Source: Alphaproteobacteria bacterium (GTDB lineage: Bacteria > Pseudomonadota > Alphaproteobacteria > Caulobacterales > Aquidulcibacteraceae). From it: a stretch of DNA of 64,000 bases. The DNA is taken from contig JAGWZE010000002.1 in NCBI GenBank assembly GCA_018969015.1, forward strand, positions 62,001-126,000, in the 5' to 3' direction. The notes under the pieces were generated by a model. It was not told the DNA's origin. It saw only the letters and a program-made list of their open reading frames with translations, and searched no databases. The translations under genes were made by a program, and so were the position numbers. Below, in pieces: positions 1-8,196 of this stretch; position 1 is the stretch's first letter; every line of letters begins with the position of its first letter.

Positions 1-1
1 C

Positions 2-1225
2 AAGCCGGTGACGCTCGACCCGTATGCAGAGCGGTTCGTCAAACTGACGCTCGAGATCGGCGAGATCGAGCCGGGCTATGTCGACGCCTATCACGGGCCG
101 CCGGCCTGGGCCGAGGCCGTCAAAGGCAAGGCGCGCGCGATCGACGTGGTGGCCGCCGACGTCGCGGCCCTGAAGGCGGAGATCGATGCGCTGCCGGCGA
201 GCCGGCTCGATGCGGATCAGGCGAAGCGGCGCGCGTACCTCTCGGCGCATCTGCGCGCGGCGGCCTTCCGCCTGCGCATGGCCAAGGGCGAACGCGCCGC
301 GTTCGCGGACGAGGCGGAGGCGTTGTTCGGCGTGCGCCCGAACATCCGTCCGCTGACTGACTTCGATCCCGCGCTGGCGCGCATCGAGGCGCTCGCGCCG
401 GGCGAGGGCCCGCTGTCGGAGCGCGTCGCGGCGTTGCGCAAACGCTACGAGATCCCGGCCGACAAGCTCGACGCGGTGATGCGCGCGGCGATCGCCGAGT
501 GCCGCACCCGGACGATCCGCCACATCGCCATGCCCGCGGGCGAGGCGTTCACGCTGGAGTTCGTCACCAACAAGCCGTGGGGCGGGTACAACTGGTACCA
601 GGGCGGCGCCCAAAGCCTCATCCAGGTGAATGTGGATCAGCCGGTCTTCATCGATCGCGCCGTCGATCTCGGCTGCCACGAAGGCTATCCGGGCCACCAT
701 GTGCACAACTCGCTGCTGGACGTGCGCCTCGCGCGCGGCAAGGGGTGGGTGGAGTTCTCCGTGTTCCCGCTGTTCGCGCCGATCGGGTTCATCGCCGAGG
801 GCACGGCAAACGCGGGGATCAAGCTCGCGTTCCCGGGCGGGGAGCAGCTCGCGTTCGAGCAGGCCGTTCTGTATCCGCTGGCCGGGCTCGATCCGGCGAC
901 GGCGCCCAAGCTTGCCGAACTGACGGCGGCGACGGCGGCGCTCTCGGGCGCGCAGTACGCGGTGGCCGATCAGTACCTCTCCGGGAAGATCGACAAGGCC
1001 GAAGCCGTCGCACTCCTGCAGAAGTATCAGCTCACGAACAAGGCGCGCGCCGAGCGCAGCCTGCGCTTCATCGAGACCTATCGCAGCTACATCATCAACT
1101 ACGGCCTGGGCCGCGAGATGGCGGCGGCCTACATCGACAAGGCCGGCGCGAGCCAGTCCGCGCGCTGGGCGGCGATGGAGACGATCCTCTCCACGCCGTT
1201 CCTGCCGGCCGACTACACGAAGTGA
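2..1225 (+). CDS. DUF885 family protein, 5' truncated by the window
   Basis: Belongs to the DUF885 family of secreted or membrane-associated bacterial proteins thought to be zinc metallopeptidases. The motif HEGYPGHH, near bases 676-702, is the family's HExxPGH signature and the likely metal site. The reading frame is open to the left edge. A GTG at 8 is available, but family members normally start upstream with a signal peptide, so the N-terminus is probably missing. About 405 residues are visible, covering most of the domain, including the N-terminal VDAYHGPP segment. The next gene starts 4 bases after the stop, so the two are probably co-transcribed. Peptidase activity is inferred from the family and has not been shown for this protein. 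Confidence 0.85.
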   Translation, partial: KPVTLDPYAERFVKLTLEIGEIEPGYVDAYHGPPAWAEAVKGKARAIDVVAADVAALKAEIDALPASRLDADQAKRRAYLSAHLRAAAFRLRMAKGERAAFADEAEALFGVRPNIRPLTDFDPALARIEALAPGEGPLSERVAALRKRYEIPADKLDAVMRAAIAECRTRTIRHIAMPAGEAFTLEFVTNKPWGGYNWYQGGAQSLIQVNVDQPVFIDRAVDLGCHEGYPGHHVHNSLLDVRLARGKGWVEFSVFPLFAPIGFIAEGTANAGIKLAFPGGEQLAFEQAVLYPLAGLDPATAPKLAELTAATAALSGAQYAVADQYLSGKIDKAEAVALLQKYQLTNKARAERSLRFIETYRSYIINYGLGREMAAAYIDKAGASQSARWAAMETILSTPFLPADYTK

Positions 1226-1229
1226 GCCC

Positions 1230-2252
1230 ATGAACTTCGCGTCCGACAACGCCGCGCCTGCGCACCCGGCGATCCTGGAGGCGATGGCGCGCGCGAACGC
1301 CGGCGCGCTGGCGAGCTATGGCGGCGACGCGCTGACGGCGCGGGCGGTCGAGGCGGTGCGCACCGTGTTCGAGCGGGACTGCGACGTCCTGTTCGTCGCC
1401 ACGGGCACCGCGGCGAACGCGATCGCGCTCGCCGCGCTCACGCCGGCGTGGGGCGCGGTATTCTGCCATCGCCACGCCCACGTGGCCGAGGACGAGGCAG
1501 GCGCGCCGGAGTTCTATACCGGCGGGGCCAAGCTGCTTCTGCTCGACGGCCCGCATGGCAAGATCGCGCCGGACACGCTGCGCACGGCCGCAGCCGGCTA
1601 TTCACGCGGCAACGTGCACGGCGCGCAGCCCTTCGCGGTGACGATCACGCAGGCGACCGAGTCCGGCGCGAGTTGGACGCCCGCGGAGGTCGGCGGTCTT
1701 TGCGAAGCGGCGCGTGGCGCGGGCCTCAAGGTCCACATGGACGGCGCGCGGTTCGCCAATGCGCTGGCCTTCACGGGCGCCTCGCCGGCGGACGTCACGT
1801 GGCGGGCCGGGGTGGACGTGGTCTCGTTCGGCGCGACGAAGAATGGCGCGCTGGCGGCCGAAGCGATCGTGAGCTTCGATCCCGCGGTCTCGGCCGTTCT
1901 GCCGCATCTGCGCAAGCGCGCGGGGCATCTCGTATCCAAGCACAGGCTGCTCGCCGCACAGATGGCGGCCTATCTCGACGACGGCCTCTGGATGAGGCTC
2001 GCCGCGCACGCCAACGCACAGGCGCGGTCCCTGGCGAGCGCGCTCACGGCGGCCGGCGCGACGCTGCTGCATCCCGTCGAGGCGAACGAGGTGTTCGTGC
2101 GGGCGCCGGAGGCGCTGGCTGCGCGATTGCGCGCGGCCGGCGCGGCGTTTCATCCCTGGGCGAGTGATGGACCCGACGCCTACCGCTTCGTCGCGAGCTG
2201 GGCGACGACGGCGGACGAGGTGGCTGCGCTCGCGGCTGTGGCGCGTGGCTGA
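1230..2252 (+). CDS. Low-specificity L-threonine aldolase family, PLP enzyme
   Basis: Fold-type I pyridoxal-phosphate enzyme that cleaves L-threonine or allo-threonine to glycine and acetaldehyde in the cytosol. The N-terminus MNFASDN is typical of the family. HMDGAR at residues 169-174 holds the PLP-contacting Asp, and SFGATKNG has the Schiff-base lysine at about residue 204. At 340 residues it has normal length. It starts 4 bases after the DUF885 gene and overlaps the next gene's probable GTG start by 8 bases. Related beta-eliminating lyases cannot be excluded from sequence alone. Confidence 0.85.
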   Translation: MNFASDNAAPAHPAILEAMARANAGALASYGGDALTARAVEAVRTVFERDCDVLFVATGTAANAIALAALTPAWGAVFCHRHAHVAEDEAGAPEFYTGGAKLLLLDGPHGKIAPDTLRTAAAGYSRGNVHGAQPFAVTITQATESGASWTPAEVGGLCEAARGAGLKVHMDGARFANALAFTGASPADVTWRAGVDVVSFGATKNGALAAEAIVSFDPAVSAVLPHLRKRAGHLVSKHRLLAAQMAAYLDDGLWMRLAAHANAQARSLASALTAAGATLLHPVEANEVFVRAPEALAARLRAAGAAFHPWASDGPDAYRFVASWATTADEVAALAAVARG

Positions 2253-3024
2253 CGCGCTGACGCGGTTCGCGGCGTTCGCAGCGCTGTTCGCGCTCTTCGC
2301 GCTGGCCGAGACGCTGGCGCCGGATCGTCAGGGCGCCGCCCTGCGCGCGCGGCGATGGCCGACCAATCTGGCGCTCGTGGCAATCGGGACCGGATTGGCG
2401 CGGCTCATGGGGCCCGTCAGCGCCGTTGGCGCGGCGCTCTGGGCGGAGCAGGCGGGCGTTGGCCTGTTCAACACGCTCGACGCGCCGGCGTGGGCCGTGG
2501 TGATCGTCTGCGTCCTGGCGCTCGATCTTGGGCTCTATCTGCAGCATCGCGCGCTGCATGCCGTGCCGCTGTTGTGGCGTCTGCATGCGCCGCACCACGC
2601 CGATCGCCATCTCGACGTGACGACGGGCGTGCGGTTTCACCCGGGCGAGCTCGTCGTCTCCGCGGTCTGGAAGGCGGGCGTCGTCGCCGCGCTCGGCGCG
2701 CCGGCGGCGGTGGTGGCGGCGTTCGAGATCGCGCTCAACGGGTTCTCGCTCTTCACGCATGCGAACTGGCGCCTGCCCGCGGCCGCGCAACGCGCGATCG
2801 GCGGCGTGATCGTCACGCCGCGCACGCACCGGCTGCATCACGATCGCGACGCCGGGCGCGCCAGCGGCAACTACGGCTTTTCGATCACGCTCTGGGATCG
2901 CGTGTTCGGGACGTGGCGGGTGGCGCCGGAGCCCGTGCGGCTGGGGATCGAGGGCGGGCCCGACGATCCGGCCCGCCTCGGCCCGACGCTGGCGCAACCC
3001 CTGACGGACGCGCCCGCCCGCTAG
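2245..3024 (+). CDS. Sterol desaturase / fatty acid hydroxylase family membrane protein
   Basis: Integral membrane di-iron oxygenase of the fatty acid hydroxylase superfamily. Three histidine clusters are visible in the usual order: HRALH, HAPHHADRH and HRLHH. Hydrophobic stretches flank them, including AAFAALFALFALAE near the start and VVIVCVLALDLGLYL. I chose the GTG at 2245, which overlaps the aldolase stop. The longer start at 2164 adds an Arg-rich segment lying entirely inside the aldolase gene. The substrate (lipid, sterol, hopanoid or carotenoid) cannot be told from sequence. It converges on the CHAD gene with one base between the stops. Confidence 0.8.
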   Translation: MADALTRFAAFAALFALFALAETLAPDRQGAALRARRWPTNLALVAIGTGLARLMGPVSAVGAALWAEQAGVGLFNTLDAPAWAVVIVCVLALDLGLYLQHRALHAVPLLWRLHAPHHADRHLDVTTGVRFHPGELVVSAVWKAGVVAALGAPAAVVAAFEIALNGFSLFTHANWRLPAAAQRAIGGVIVTPRTHRLHHDRDAGRASGNYGFSITLWDRVFGTWRVAPEPVRLGIEGGPDDPARLGPTLAQPLTDAPAR

Positions 3025-3025
3025 G

Positions 3026-3811
3026 TCAATCGCGCCGCGCCTTGCGATGGACGGCGCGGCCGAGCCGATTGGCGCGGTCTGCGAGCGCGCGGGCGCGCGC
3101 GTGAAGATGGGCCACGCCGTGTTCGCCGGCGCATGCGGCCAGCTCGGCGTCGTCACCCAGGCGAGCAAGCAGCAGCAGCACGTCGCGCTCCGCGCCGAGG
3201 GCGCGCGCGAGGCGCTTGCCCGATCTGCGTCGACGCCGCAGCGTCGAGGGCCAGGCCGGGCCGAGCGCGATGAGCGCGTGCAGGCGGTCCTTTTCGCGTT
3301 TGCGCCACGTATGGCGGGTCTCGGGATCGTCCTCGCGGTCGTGGCGGGCGGCGGCGAAGGCCTTGCGGGCGCGCCGCATCAGGCGGCGCACGCCGGCTTC
3401 GATGTCGGCCTCGGTCAGCGGCGGGATCTTGGCGACGGCGCGGGTGACGGCGACGAACCGGCGCCGCGCAGCGGCGAGAGGCGGGGCGCCGAGGGCCTCG
3501 CGGCGGGCGGCGAGCGCGTCGGCGAGGGCGACGAGGCCCGCGCGGCGCGCGACGGTTTCCTGGGCCGCAAGATCGCGGGCGTCCGATAAACCGGCCATGG
3601 CGGCGCGTGCGGCGGCGTTGAGGGCGCGGGCGGCGTCGCGGTCTTTGGGGGCGGCAAGGCGGGCGAGCGCGCGCAGGCGCTTCAACCGCACGCGCCCCTG
3701 GTGGACGGCCGTCGTGGCGTCCTCCAGCGCAAAGGCGGCGCGGGCGGCGTCGAGTTCGCGCGCCAAAGCGGCGTGGATGTCGAACGGCCCTCCGGCCTCA
3801 GCGTCGCTCAT
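3026..3811 (-). CDS. CHAD domain protein
   Basis: All-helical CHAD domain protein of 261 residues, rich in Arg and Lys. The N-terminal HQGRVRLKRLRALARL matches the conserved basic helix of the family (VHxxRVxxRRLR type). A second basic repeat, RHTWRKREKDRLHAL, begins the second half, as in the internally duplicated CHAD fold. CHAD proteins bind polyphosphate, and some associate with polyphosphate or PHB granules. No CYTH triphosphatase domain is fused or adjacent. The thioesterase gene lies 73 bases upstream on the same strand. Confidence 0.85.
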   Translation of the reverse strand: MSDAEAGGPFDIHAALARELDAARAAFALEDATTAVHQGRVRLKRLRALARLAAPKDRDAARALNAAARAAMAGLSDARDLAAQETVARRAGLVALADALAARREALGAPPLAAARRRFVAVTRAVAKIPPLTEADIEAGVRRLMRRARKAFAAARHDREDDPETRHTWRKREKDRLHALIALGPAWPSTLRRRRRSGKRLARALGAERDVLLLLARLGDDAELAACAGEHGVAHLHARARALADRANRLGRAVHRKARRD

Positions 3812-3884
3812 GCCCCCTCACGGCGCGAGCATGTCAGCGCCGTGTGACAGATGCGCGACGGTTCTCCGGTCAGGCGACCGCCGC

Positions 3885-4346
3885 TCAGCCGCGCGACTTC
3901 AACTTCTTGAGAACGCCGGAAAAGGCGAGCAGCGTCACGCCCTTCTGCTTCAGCACGCCGCGGACGAAGATGATCGACTTCGTCTCCTTGATCACCTCGC
4001 CTTCGGCCTCGACCCAGCCGTCGATCCCGCCTGCGGCGATGAACTCGCTGTTGCAGGTCAGCGTGACGGCGGTCGTCTCGATCAGGCTGTGGTGGGCGAT
4101 CGCGAACAGGGCGAAGTCGGCGAAGCTCATCAGCGCGCCGCCGTGCAGGGAGCCCATGCCGTTGAGATGGTGGGGCTGGGGCTCGAAGGCGGCCCGGATG
4201 CGGCCGTCCGCCTCGACCTTGTAGCAGAAGGGGCCGCAGTGGGTTTCGTAGGGGTCGCGCCCCAGACCCCACGTCATCCAGCCGGCGAACGGCCCCGTCT
4301 CCAGGATGGTTGCGCCGCCATATGCGTTGCCGTCGCCGTCCGCCAT
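3885..4346 (-). CDS. PaaI family acyl-CoA thioesterase (hotdog fold)
   Basis: Single hotdog-domain protein of 153 residues. The segment NGMGSLHGGALMSFADFA is the PaaI/YbgC-type signature, in which the HGGA loop binds CoA and Asp acts in catalysis. It probably hydrolyses acyl- or aryl-CoA esters in the cytosol. It is divergent from the acyl-CoA dehydrogenase that starts about 100 bases away, which fits a shared role in acyl-CoA metabolism. The substrate is unknown. Confidence 0.85.
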   Translation of the reverse strand: MADGDGNAYGGATILETGPFAGWMTWGLGRDPYETHCGPFCYKVEADGRIRAAFEPQPHHLNGMGSLHGGALMSFADFALFAIAHHSLIETTAVTLTCNSEFIAAGGIDGWVEAEGEVIKETKSIIFVRGVLKQKGVTLLAFSGVLKKLKSRG

Positions 4347-4442
4347 GCCTTGCCCTTCGCCGCGAGGTCTGGAAGATCGCGCCAGACCGAGCTTCGCCCC
4401 TGAGAGGCGACGCCAGTAAAGCCAATGTCAGGAAACGTCCAT

Positions 4443-5594
4443 ATGGCCCTCGATCCGGAAACCCGTTCGCAGTTCCTCGCCACCATCCGCCGGTTCGTGG
4501 ACGAGCGGCTGCGGCCGCTGGAGGCCAAGGTCGCCGAAGACGACGCCGTGCCGGACGACGTCCTCGCCGAAATGAAGGCGCTGGGCCTCTACGGCGTCTC
4601 GATCCCGGAGGCCTATGGCGGCCTGGGGCTGTCGATGGAGGAGGAGTGCCTGACGGCGTTCGAGCTCGGGCGCTGCTCGCCGGCGTTCCGCTCCGCGTTC
4701 GGCACCAATGTCGGCATCGGTTCGCAAGGGCTCGTGATGTTCGGCACCGACGAACAGAAGGCGCGCTACCTGCCGGGCATCGCGTCGGGCGAGATCGTGA
4801 CGAGCTTCGCGCTCACCGAGCCGGAAGCCGGCTCTGACAGCGGCGCGGTGCGCACGCAGGCGATCTGGGACGGCTCGGCCTACGTGCTCAAGGGCGGCAA
4901 GCGCTACATCACCAACGCCAACAAGGCGCATCTCTTCACGGTGATGGCGCGCACCAATCCGGACGTGAAGGGCGGCGGCGGCGTCTCCGCTTTCCTCGTG
5001 CCGCGCGACTCGAAGGGGCTGAGCATCGGCAAGCCCGAAAAGAAGATGGGCCAGCAGGGCGCGCACATCTGCGACGTCAATTTCGACGACGTGCGGGTGG
5101 GGCCTGAGCAGCGGCTGGGGAACGAGGGCGAAGGCTTCAAGGTGGCGATGCAGGTGCTCGATCGCGGGCGTCTGCACATCGCGGCGGTGTGCTGTGGCGT
5201 CGCGGAGCGGCTGATCGAGGAGTGCGTGCGCTATGCCGGCGAACGCAAGCAGTTCGGCCAGGCGATCGCGAGCTTCCAGATGATCCAGGCGCAAATGGCC
5301 GACAGCCGTACGGAAGCCTACGCCGCCCGCTGCATGATCCTCGACGCCGCCAAGCGCCGCGACGCCGGCGAGAACGTCACGATGCTGGCCTCGTGCGCGA
5401 AGCTGTTCGCGTCCGAGATGGTCGGGCGCGTGGCCGATCGCGCAGTGCAGATTTTCGGCGGCGCCGGCTATGTCGCCGACTACGGCATCGAGCGCTTCTA
5501 TCGCGACGTGCGCATTTTCCGCATCTATGAAGGCACGAGCGAGATCCAGCGTCTGGTGATCGCCCGCGAGATGATGAAGGGAGCGCAAGCGTGA
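4443..5594 (+). CDS. Acyl-CoA dehydrogenase
   Basis: FAD-dependent acyl-CoA dehydrogenase of about 383 residues, catalysing alpha,beta-desaturation of an acyl-CoA in beta-oxidation or amino-acid catabolism. The signature ALTEPEAGSDSG and the C-terminal QIFGGAGY and RIYEGTSEIQ segments are present; the last includes the usual catalytic glutamate. I prefer the ATG at 4443 (MALDPETR), because AGGAAA at 4430-4435 lies 7 bases upstream. An in-frame ATG at 4425 has no such site. Its stop overlaps the next gene's GTG start (GTGA). Confidence 0.93.
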   Translation: MALDPETRSQFLATIRRFVDERLRPLEAKVAEDDAVPDDVLAEMKALGLYGVSIPEAYGGLGLSMEEECLTAFELGRCSPAFRSAFGTNVGIGSQGLVMFGTDEQKARYLPGIASGEIVTSFALTEPEAGSDSGAVRTQAIWDGSAYVLKGGKRYITNANKAHLFTVMARTNPDVKGGGGVSAFLVPRDSKGLSIGKPEKKMGQQGAHICDVNFDDVRVGPEQRLGNEGEGFKVAMQVLDRGRLHIAAVCCGVAERLIEECVRYAGERKQFGQAIASFQMIQAQMADSRTEAYAARCMILDAAKRRDAGENVTMLASCAKLFASEMVGRVADRAVQIFGGAGYVADYGIERFYRDVRIFRIYEGTSEIQRLVIAREMMKGAQA

Positions 5595-6082
5595 CGAGAT
5601 CGGCTCTGCTGGCCGCTGTGGCGGTTCTGTTCTGCACGACGGCGCTGGCGCAGACCGCGCCCGCGACGCCGCCGCCCGAGGATGATCAGGACGCCTTCAT
5701 CCTGCAGATCGACGTCGGCCGTCACGGCGTGCTCATCGATCGCGCGTTCGAGGGCGCGGGCGTCACGATCCCGATTGTGTTTTCAGAGAACGGCGGTATC
5801 GGCGCCGATGCGCCCGACATCTGGCGCGGCCTGCGCGAAATCGGCCGCGACGGCGTGATCCTGAAAGAAATCCTCTGCGCCAAAGGGCTCGTCGGCCCGA
5901 AGACGTGCAAGGCCTTCAAGGCGCCGACGTGGATCTCCGCCCAGCCGACGCCGACGCCCTCCCTTGTGACGCTGCGCACCTACGAGGAAGAACTCGGCGT
6001 CGCGTTCGGGCCGTTCGTCGAGGCGGGCTGCAAGGCCGGCAAGCGCCGCACGCAGGACGACATGTTCTGCTCGGTGGAATAG
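5591..6082 (+). CDS. Secreted hypothetical protein
   Basis: No family recognised. The 163-residue product begins with a clear Sec signal peptide (LLAAVAVLFCTTALA, then QTAPATPPP), so it is probably periplasmic. Four cysteines remain after cleavage: in ILCAKG, KTCKAF, AGCKAG and MFCSVE. Two disulfides are therefore possible. The GTG start overlaps the acyl-CoA dehydrogenase stop by 4 bases, implying translational coupling, although no functional link is evident. Confidence 0.7.
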   Translation: MTRSALLAAVAVLFCTTALAQTAPATPPPEDDQDAFILQIDVGRHGVLIDRAFEGAGVTIPIVFSENGGIGADAPDIWRGLREIGRDGVILKEILCAKGLVGPKTCKAFKAPTWISAQPTPTPSLVTLRTYEEELGVAFGPFVEAGCKAGKRRTQDDMFCSVE

Positions 6083-6101
6083 GGGCGGAGCCGCCGCGCG
6101 C

Positions 6102-6383
6102 ATGACGCTGGAAGCCGTGATCCTGGACCTCACCGCCGAACGCGGGCCGGACAAGTCGATCTGTCCGACGGACGCCGCACGCGCGTTCGCCGGCGAGAAC
6201 TGGCGCAAGGTGCTGGGCGAGGTCCGCAAGACCGCCGTACGCCTCGCGCAGGAGGGGCGGATCGTCATCACGCGCAAAGGCAAGCCGGTCGATCCGCTGA
6301 CGTTCAAGGGCGTCTACCGGCTAAGGGCGGTGGCGGGGCTGGCCGCAAGCGCTGCGGCCGACACGTCGATCGAGAGCCAATGA
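6102..6383 (+). CDS. DUF3253 domain protein
   Basis: Small 93-residue protein that matches the DUF3253 pattern. It has the conserved ICPTDAAR segment, a central W (ENWRKVLGEVR) and the basic turn RKGKPVDP near the C-terminus. The arrangement suggests a winged-helix-like fold, but no function is established. It follows the secreted protein by 19 bases on the same strand. A palindromic repeat lies just downstream. Confidence 0.8.
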   Translation: MTLEAVILDLTAERGPDKSICPTDAARAFAGENWRKVLGEVRKTAVRLAQEGRIVITRKGKPVDPLTFKGVYRLRAVAGLAASAAADTSIESQ

Positions 6384-6394
6384 CCTTCGTCGCC

Positions 6395-6488
6395 GTCATC
6401 CTCGACGCATCGAAGATGCGGCGGGGATCCAGGTGGGTGCGCTGCGGCCTCTGGATCCCCGGCACGCCTGCGGCGCGCCGAGGATGAC
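6395..6488. repeat. Palindromic intergenic repeat, copy 1
   Basis: Nested inverted repeat. The outer arms are GTCATCCTCG (6395-6404) and CGAGGATGAC (6479-6488). The inner arms are GGGGATCCAG (6423-6432) and CTGGATCCCC (6451-6460). Both pairs are perfect. A third small hairpin, GCATC-GAA-GATGC, follows the left outer arm. It has the architecture of the dispersed palindromic repeats common between genes of GC-rich alphaproteobacteria. A related but different copy is at 57976-58108. Confidence 0.75.
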
Positions 6489-6519
6489 GGAAAGACATCT
6501 CGCTCCAGTACGTCGCGCC

Positions 6520-7101
6520 ATGCCCCTCGACGCGCTCGTCGACGAGATCCGCGCCTGCCGCGTGTGTGCGGGCGCGCTGCCGCACGAGCCGCGGCCGATC
6601 GTGTGGGTGCATCCGGAGGCGCGTATCCTGATCGCGGGGCAGGCGCCGGGGCGGCGGGTGCACGAGAGCGGCGTGCCCTGGAACGACCCGAGCGGGGATC
6701 GGCTGCGCGCCTGGATGGGGCTCGATCGCGACGCCTTCTATGACCGGCGCAACGTCGCGGTGGCGGCGATGGGTTTCTGCTATCCGGGCACGGTGAAGGG
6801 CGCGGATCTGCCGCCGCGGCGCGAGTGTGCGCCGCTGTGGCGACCGCGGCTTCTACCGCTGCTCTCGCAGGTGCGGCTGACGCTGCTCGTCGGCGGCTAT
6901 GCGCATCGCTGGCATCTCGGCGCGGCGGCGGCCCGGCGGGGAACGGGCGCGCTCGTGGCCTCCTGGCGGGAGTTTCCGGAGAGCGTGATGGTCCTGCCGC
7001 ACCCGTCCTGGCGCAATTCCGGGTGGCTGAAGCGCAATCCCTGGTTCGAGACGGACGCCGTTCCGGCCCTTCGACGACGCGTGGCGGCTGCGCTATCCTG
7101 A
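6520..7101 (+). CDS. Uracil-DNA glycosylase family protein
   Basis: Cytosolic protein of about 193 residues in the uracil-DNA glycosylase superfamily. The N-terminal CRVCAGALPHEPRP holds two of the family's conserved cysteines. The uracil-pocket strand is ILIAGQAPGRRVHESG with WNDPSGDRL after it, and the C-terminal loop is VLPHPSWRNSGW. This is the lineage often annotated only as UDG-like, so true uracil excision is not certain. I start at ATG 6520 (MPLDALVDEI), the usual family start. The in-frame ATG 6484 lies inside the right arm of the palindromic repeat and would add a repeat-derived tail. Confidence 0.8.
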   Translation: MPLDALVDEIRACRVCAGALPHEPRPIVWVHPEARILIAGQAPGRRVHESGVPWNDPSGDRLRAWMGLDRDAFYDRRNVAVAAMGFCYPGTVKGADLPPRRECAPLWRPRLLPLLSQVRLTLLVGGYAHRWHLGAAAARRGTGALVASWREFPESVMVLPHPSWRNSGWLKRNPWFETDAVPALRRRVAAALS

Positions 7102-7125
7102 CGCCGCGTGAGAGCGGAGAGGCGG

Positions 7126-8160
7126 ATGCGGCGGCTGGCGATTGGGCTCGTGGCGATGATGACGACGCTGCTCGCCGCCTGTGCGCCGACGGTGCAGAAG
7201 CCCATGGTCGGCATCGCGATGACGCAAGGCCCACACTTCGAAAAGGACGCGTTCGTCTCGTTCGACGGCGCCCGTTTGGGCGCGACGGTTTGGCCGGCGG
7301 AGGGGGGCGCGCCGTGGGCCGTCATCGTCGCCGTGCACGGGATGAACGACTACGCCGAGGCCTTCTATCTCGCAGCGCCCCATTGGGCGAAGGCCGGCGT
7401 GACGACCTATGCCTACGACGCGCGCGGTTTCGGGCGCAGCCCCAATCGCGGGCTGTGGCCCGGTGAGGCGCTGCTGACGGAGGATCTGCGCACCGCCGTG
7501 GCCGTCGCCCGGCGCGCGCACCCGGGGGCGATCGTCGCGGTCGTCGGAGATTCGATGGGCTCGGCCACGGCCATCGCCGCATTCGGTTCGGACCGGCCGC
7601 CGGACGCCGATCGCGTCGTCCTGACTGCGCCGGCCGTGTGGGGCTGGTCGACCTTGCCGGACCTCTACGCCGTCACGCTATGGACCGGCGCGCACACGTT
7701 TCCCTGGCGCCCGGTGACCCCGCCGAAGGGCGTCCAGCGGCGCATCGCGGCGTCGGACAATGACGACATGCTGCGTAAGATCGGGCGCGATCCGAACATG
7801 CTGTTCAGTACACGGATCGACGCGATCTACGGGCTCGTCAACCTCATGAACAGCGCCTCCAAGAAGATCGGACGGATCGAGGCGCCGGTGGCGTTTCTCT
7901 ACGGAGCCAAGGATCAGGTGATCCCGCCCAACGCGGCCCGCACGGCAGCTTTGGCGCTGCCGCCCGGCGCGCGCACCGCCTATTATCCAAACGGTTACCA
8001 TATGCTTCTGCGCGACCGGTCGGCGCCGGTCGTCTGGGATGACGTGCTGGCCTTCGTGCGCGATCCCGCGGGGCCGCTGCCGTCCGGGGTCGGACCATGG
8101 CCGCCGCAGGACAAGCCGCAGCCGCCGGCCGCACGCGAAACGTTAACCGTAGCCCGCTAG
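7126..8160 (+). CDS. Alpha/beta hydrolase lipoprotein (lysophospholipase-like)
   Basis: About 344 residues. ATG 7126 is preceded by GGAGAGGCGG and begins a lipoprotein signal (MTTLLAACAP, lipobox LAAC), so the enzyme is probably membrane-anchored in the envelope. The fold shows VAVHGMNDYAEAF (oxyanion region), YDARGFGRS, the nucleophile elbow GDSMGSA, the acid segment YGAKDQVIP and the catalytic His in GYHMLLRD. This matches monoglyceride lipase/lysophospholipase hydrolases. The tail is Pro-rich. The substrate is unknown. Confidence 0.85.
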   Translation: MRRLAIGLVAMMTTLLAACAPTVQKPMVGIAMTQGPHFEKDAFVSFDGARLGATVWPAEGGAPWAVIVAVHGMNDYAEAFYLAAPHWAKAGVTTYAYDARGFGRSPNRGLWPGEALLTEDLRTAVAVARRAHPGAIVAVVGDSMGSATAIAAFGSDRPPDADRVVLTAPAVWGWSTLPDLYAVTLWTGAHTFPWRPVTPPKGVQRRIAASDNDDMLRKIGRDPNMLFSTRIDAIYGLVNLMNSASKKIGRIEAPVAFLYGAKDQVIPPNAARTAALALPPGARTAYYPNGYHMLLRDRSAPVVWDDVLAFVRDPAGPLPSGVGPWPPQDKPQPPAARETLTVAR

Positions 8161-8196
8161 GGTGCCGCCCGTTCTTTTCGCCAGAAAGGCGCGGAC

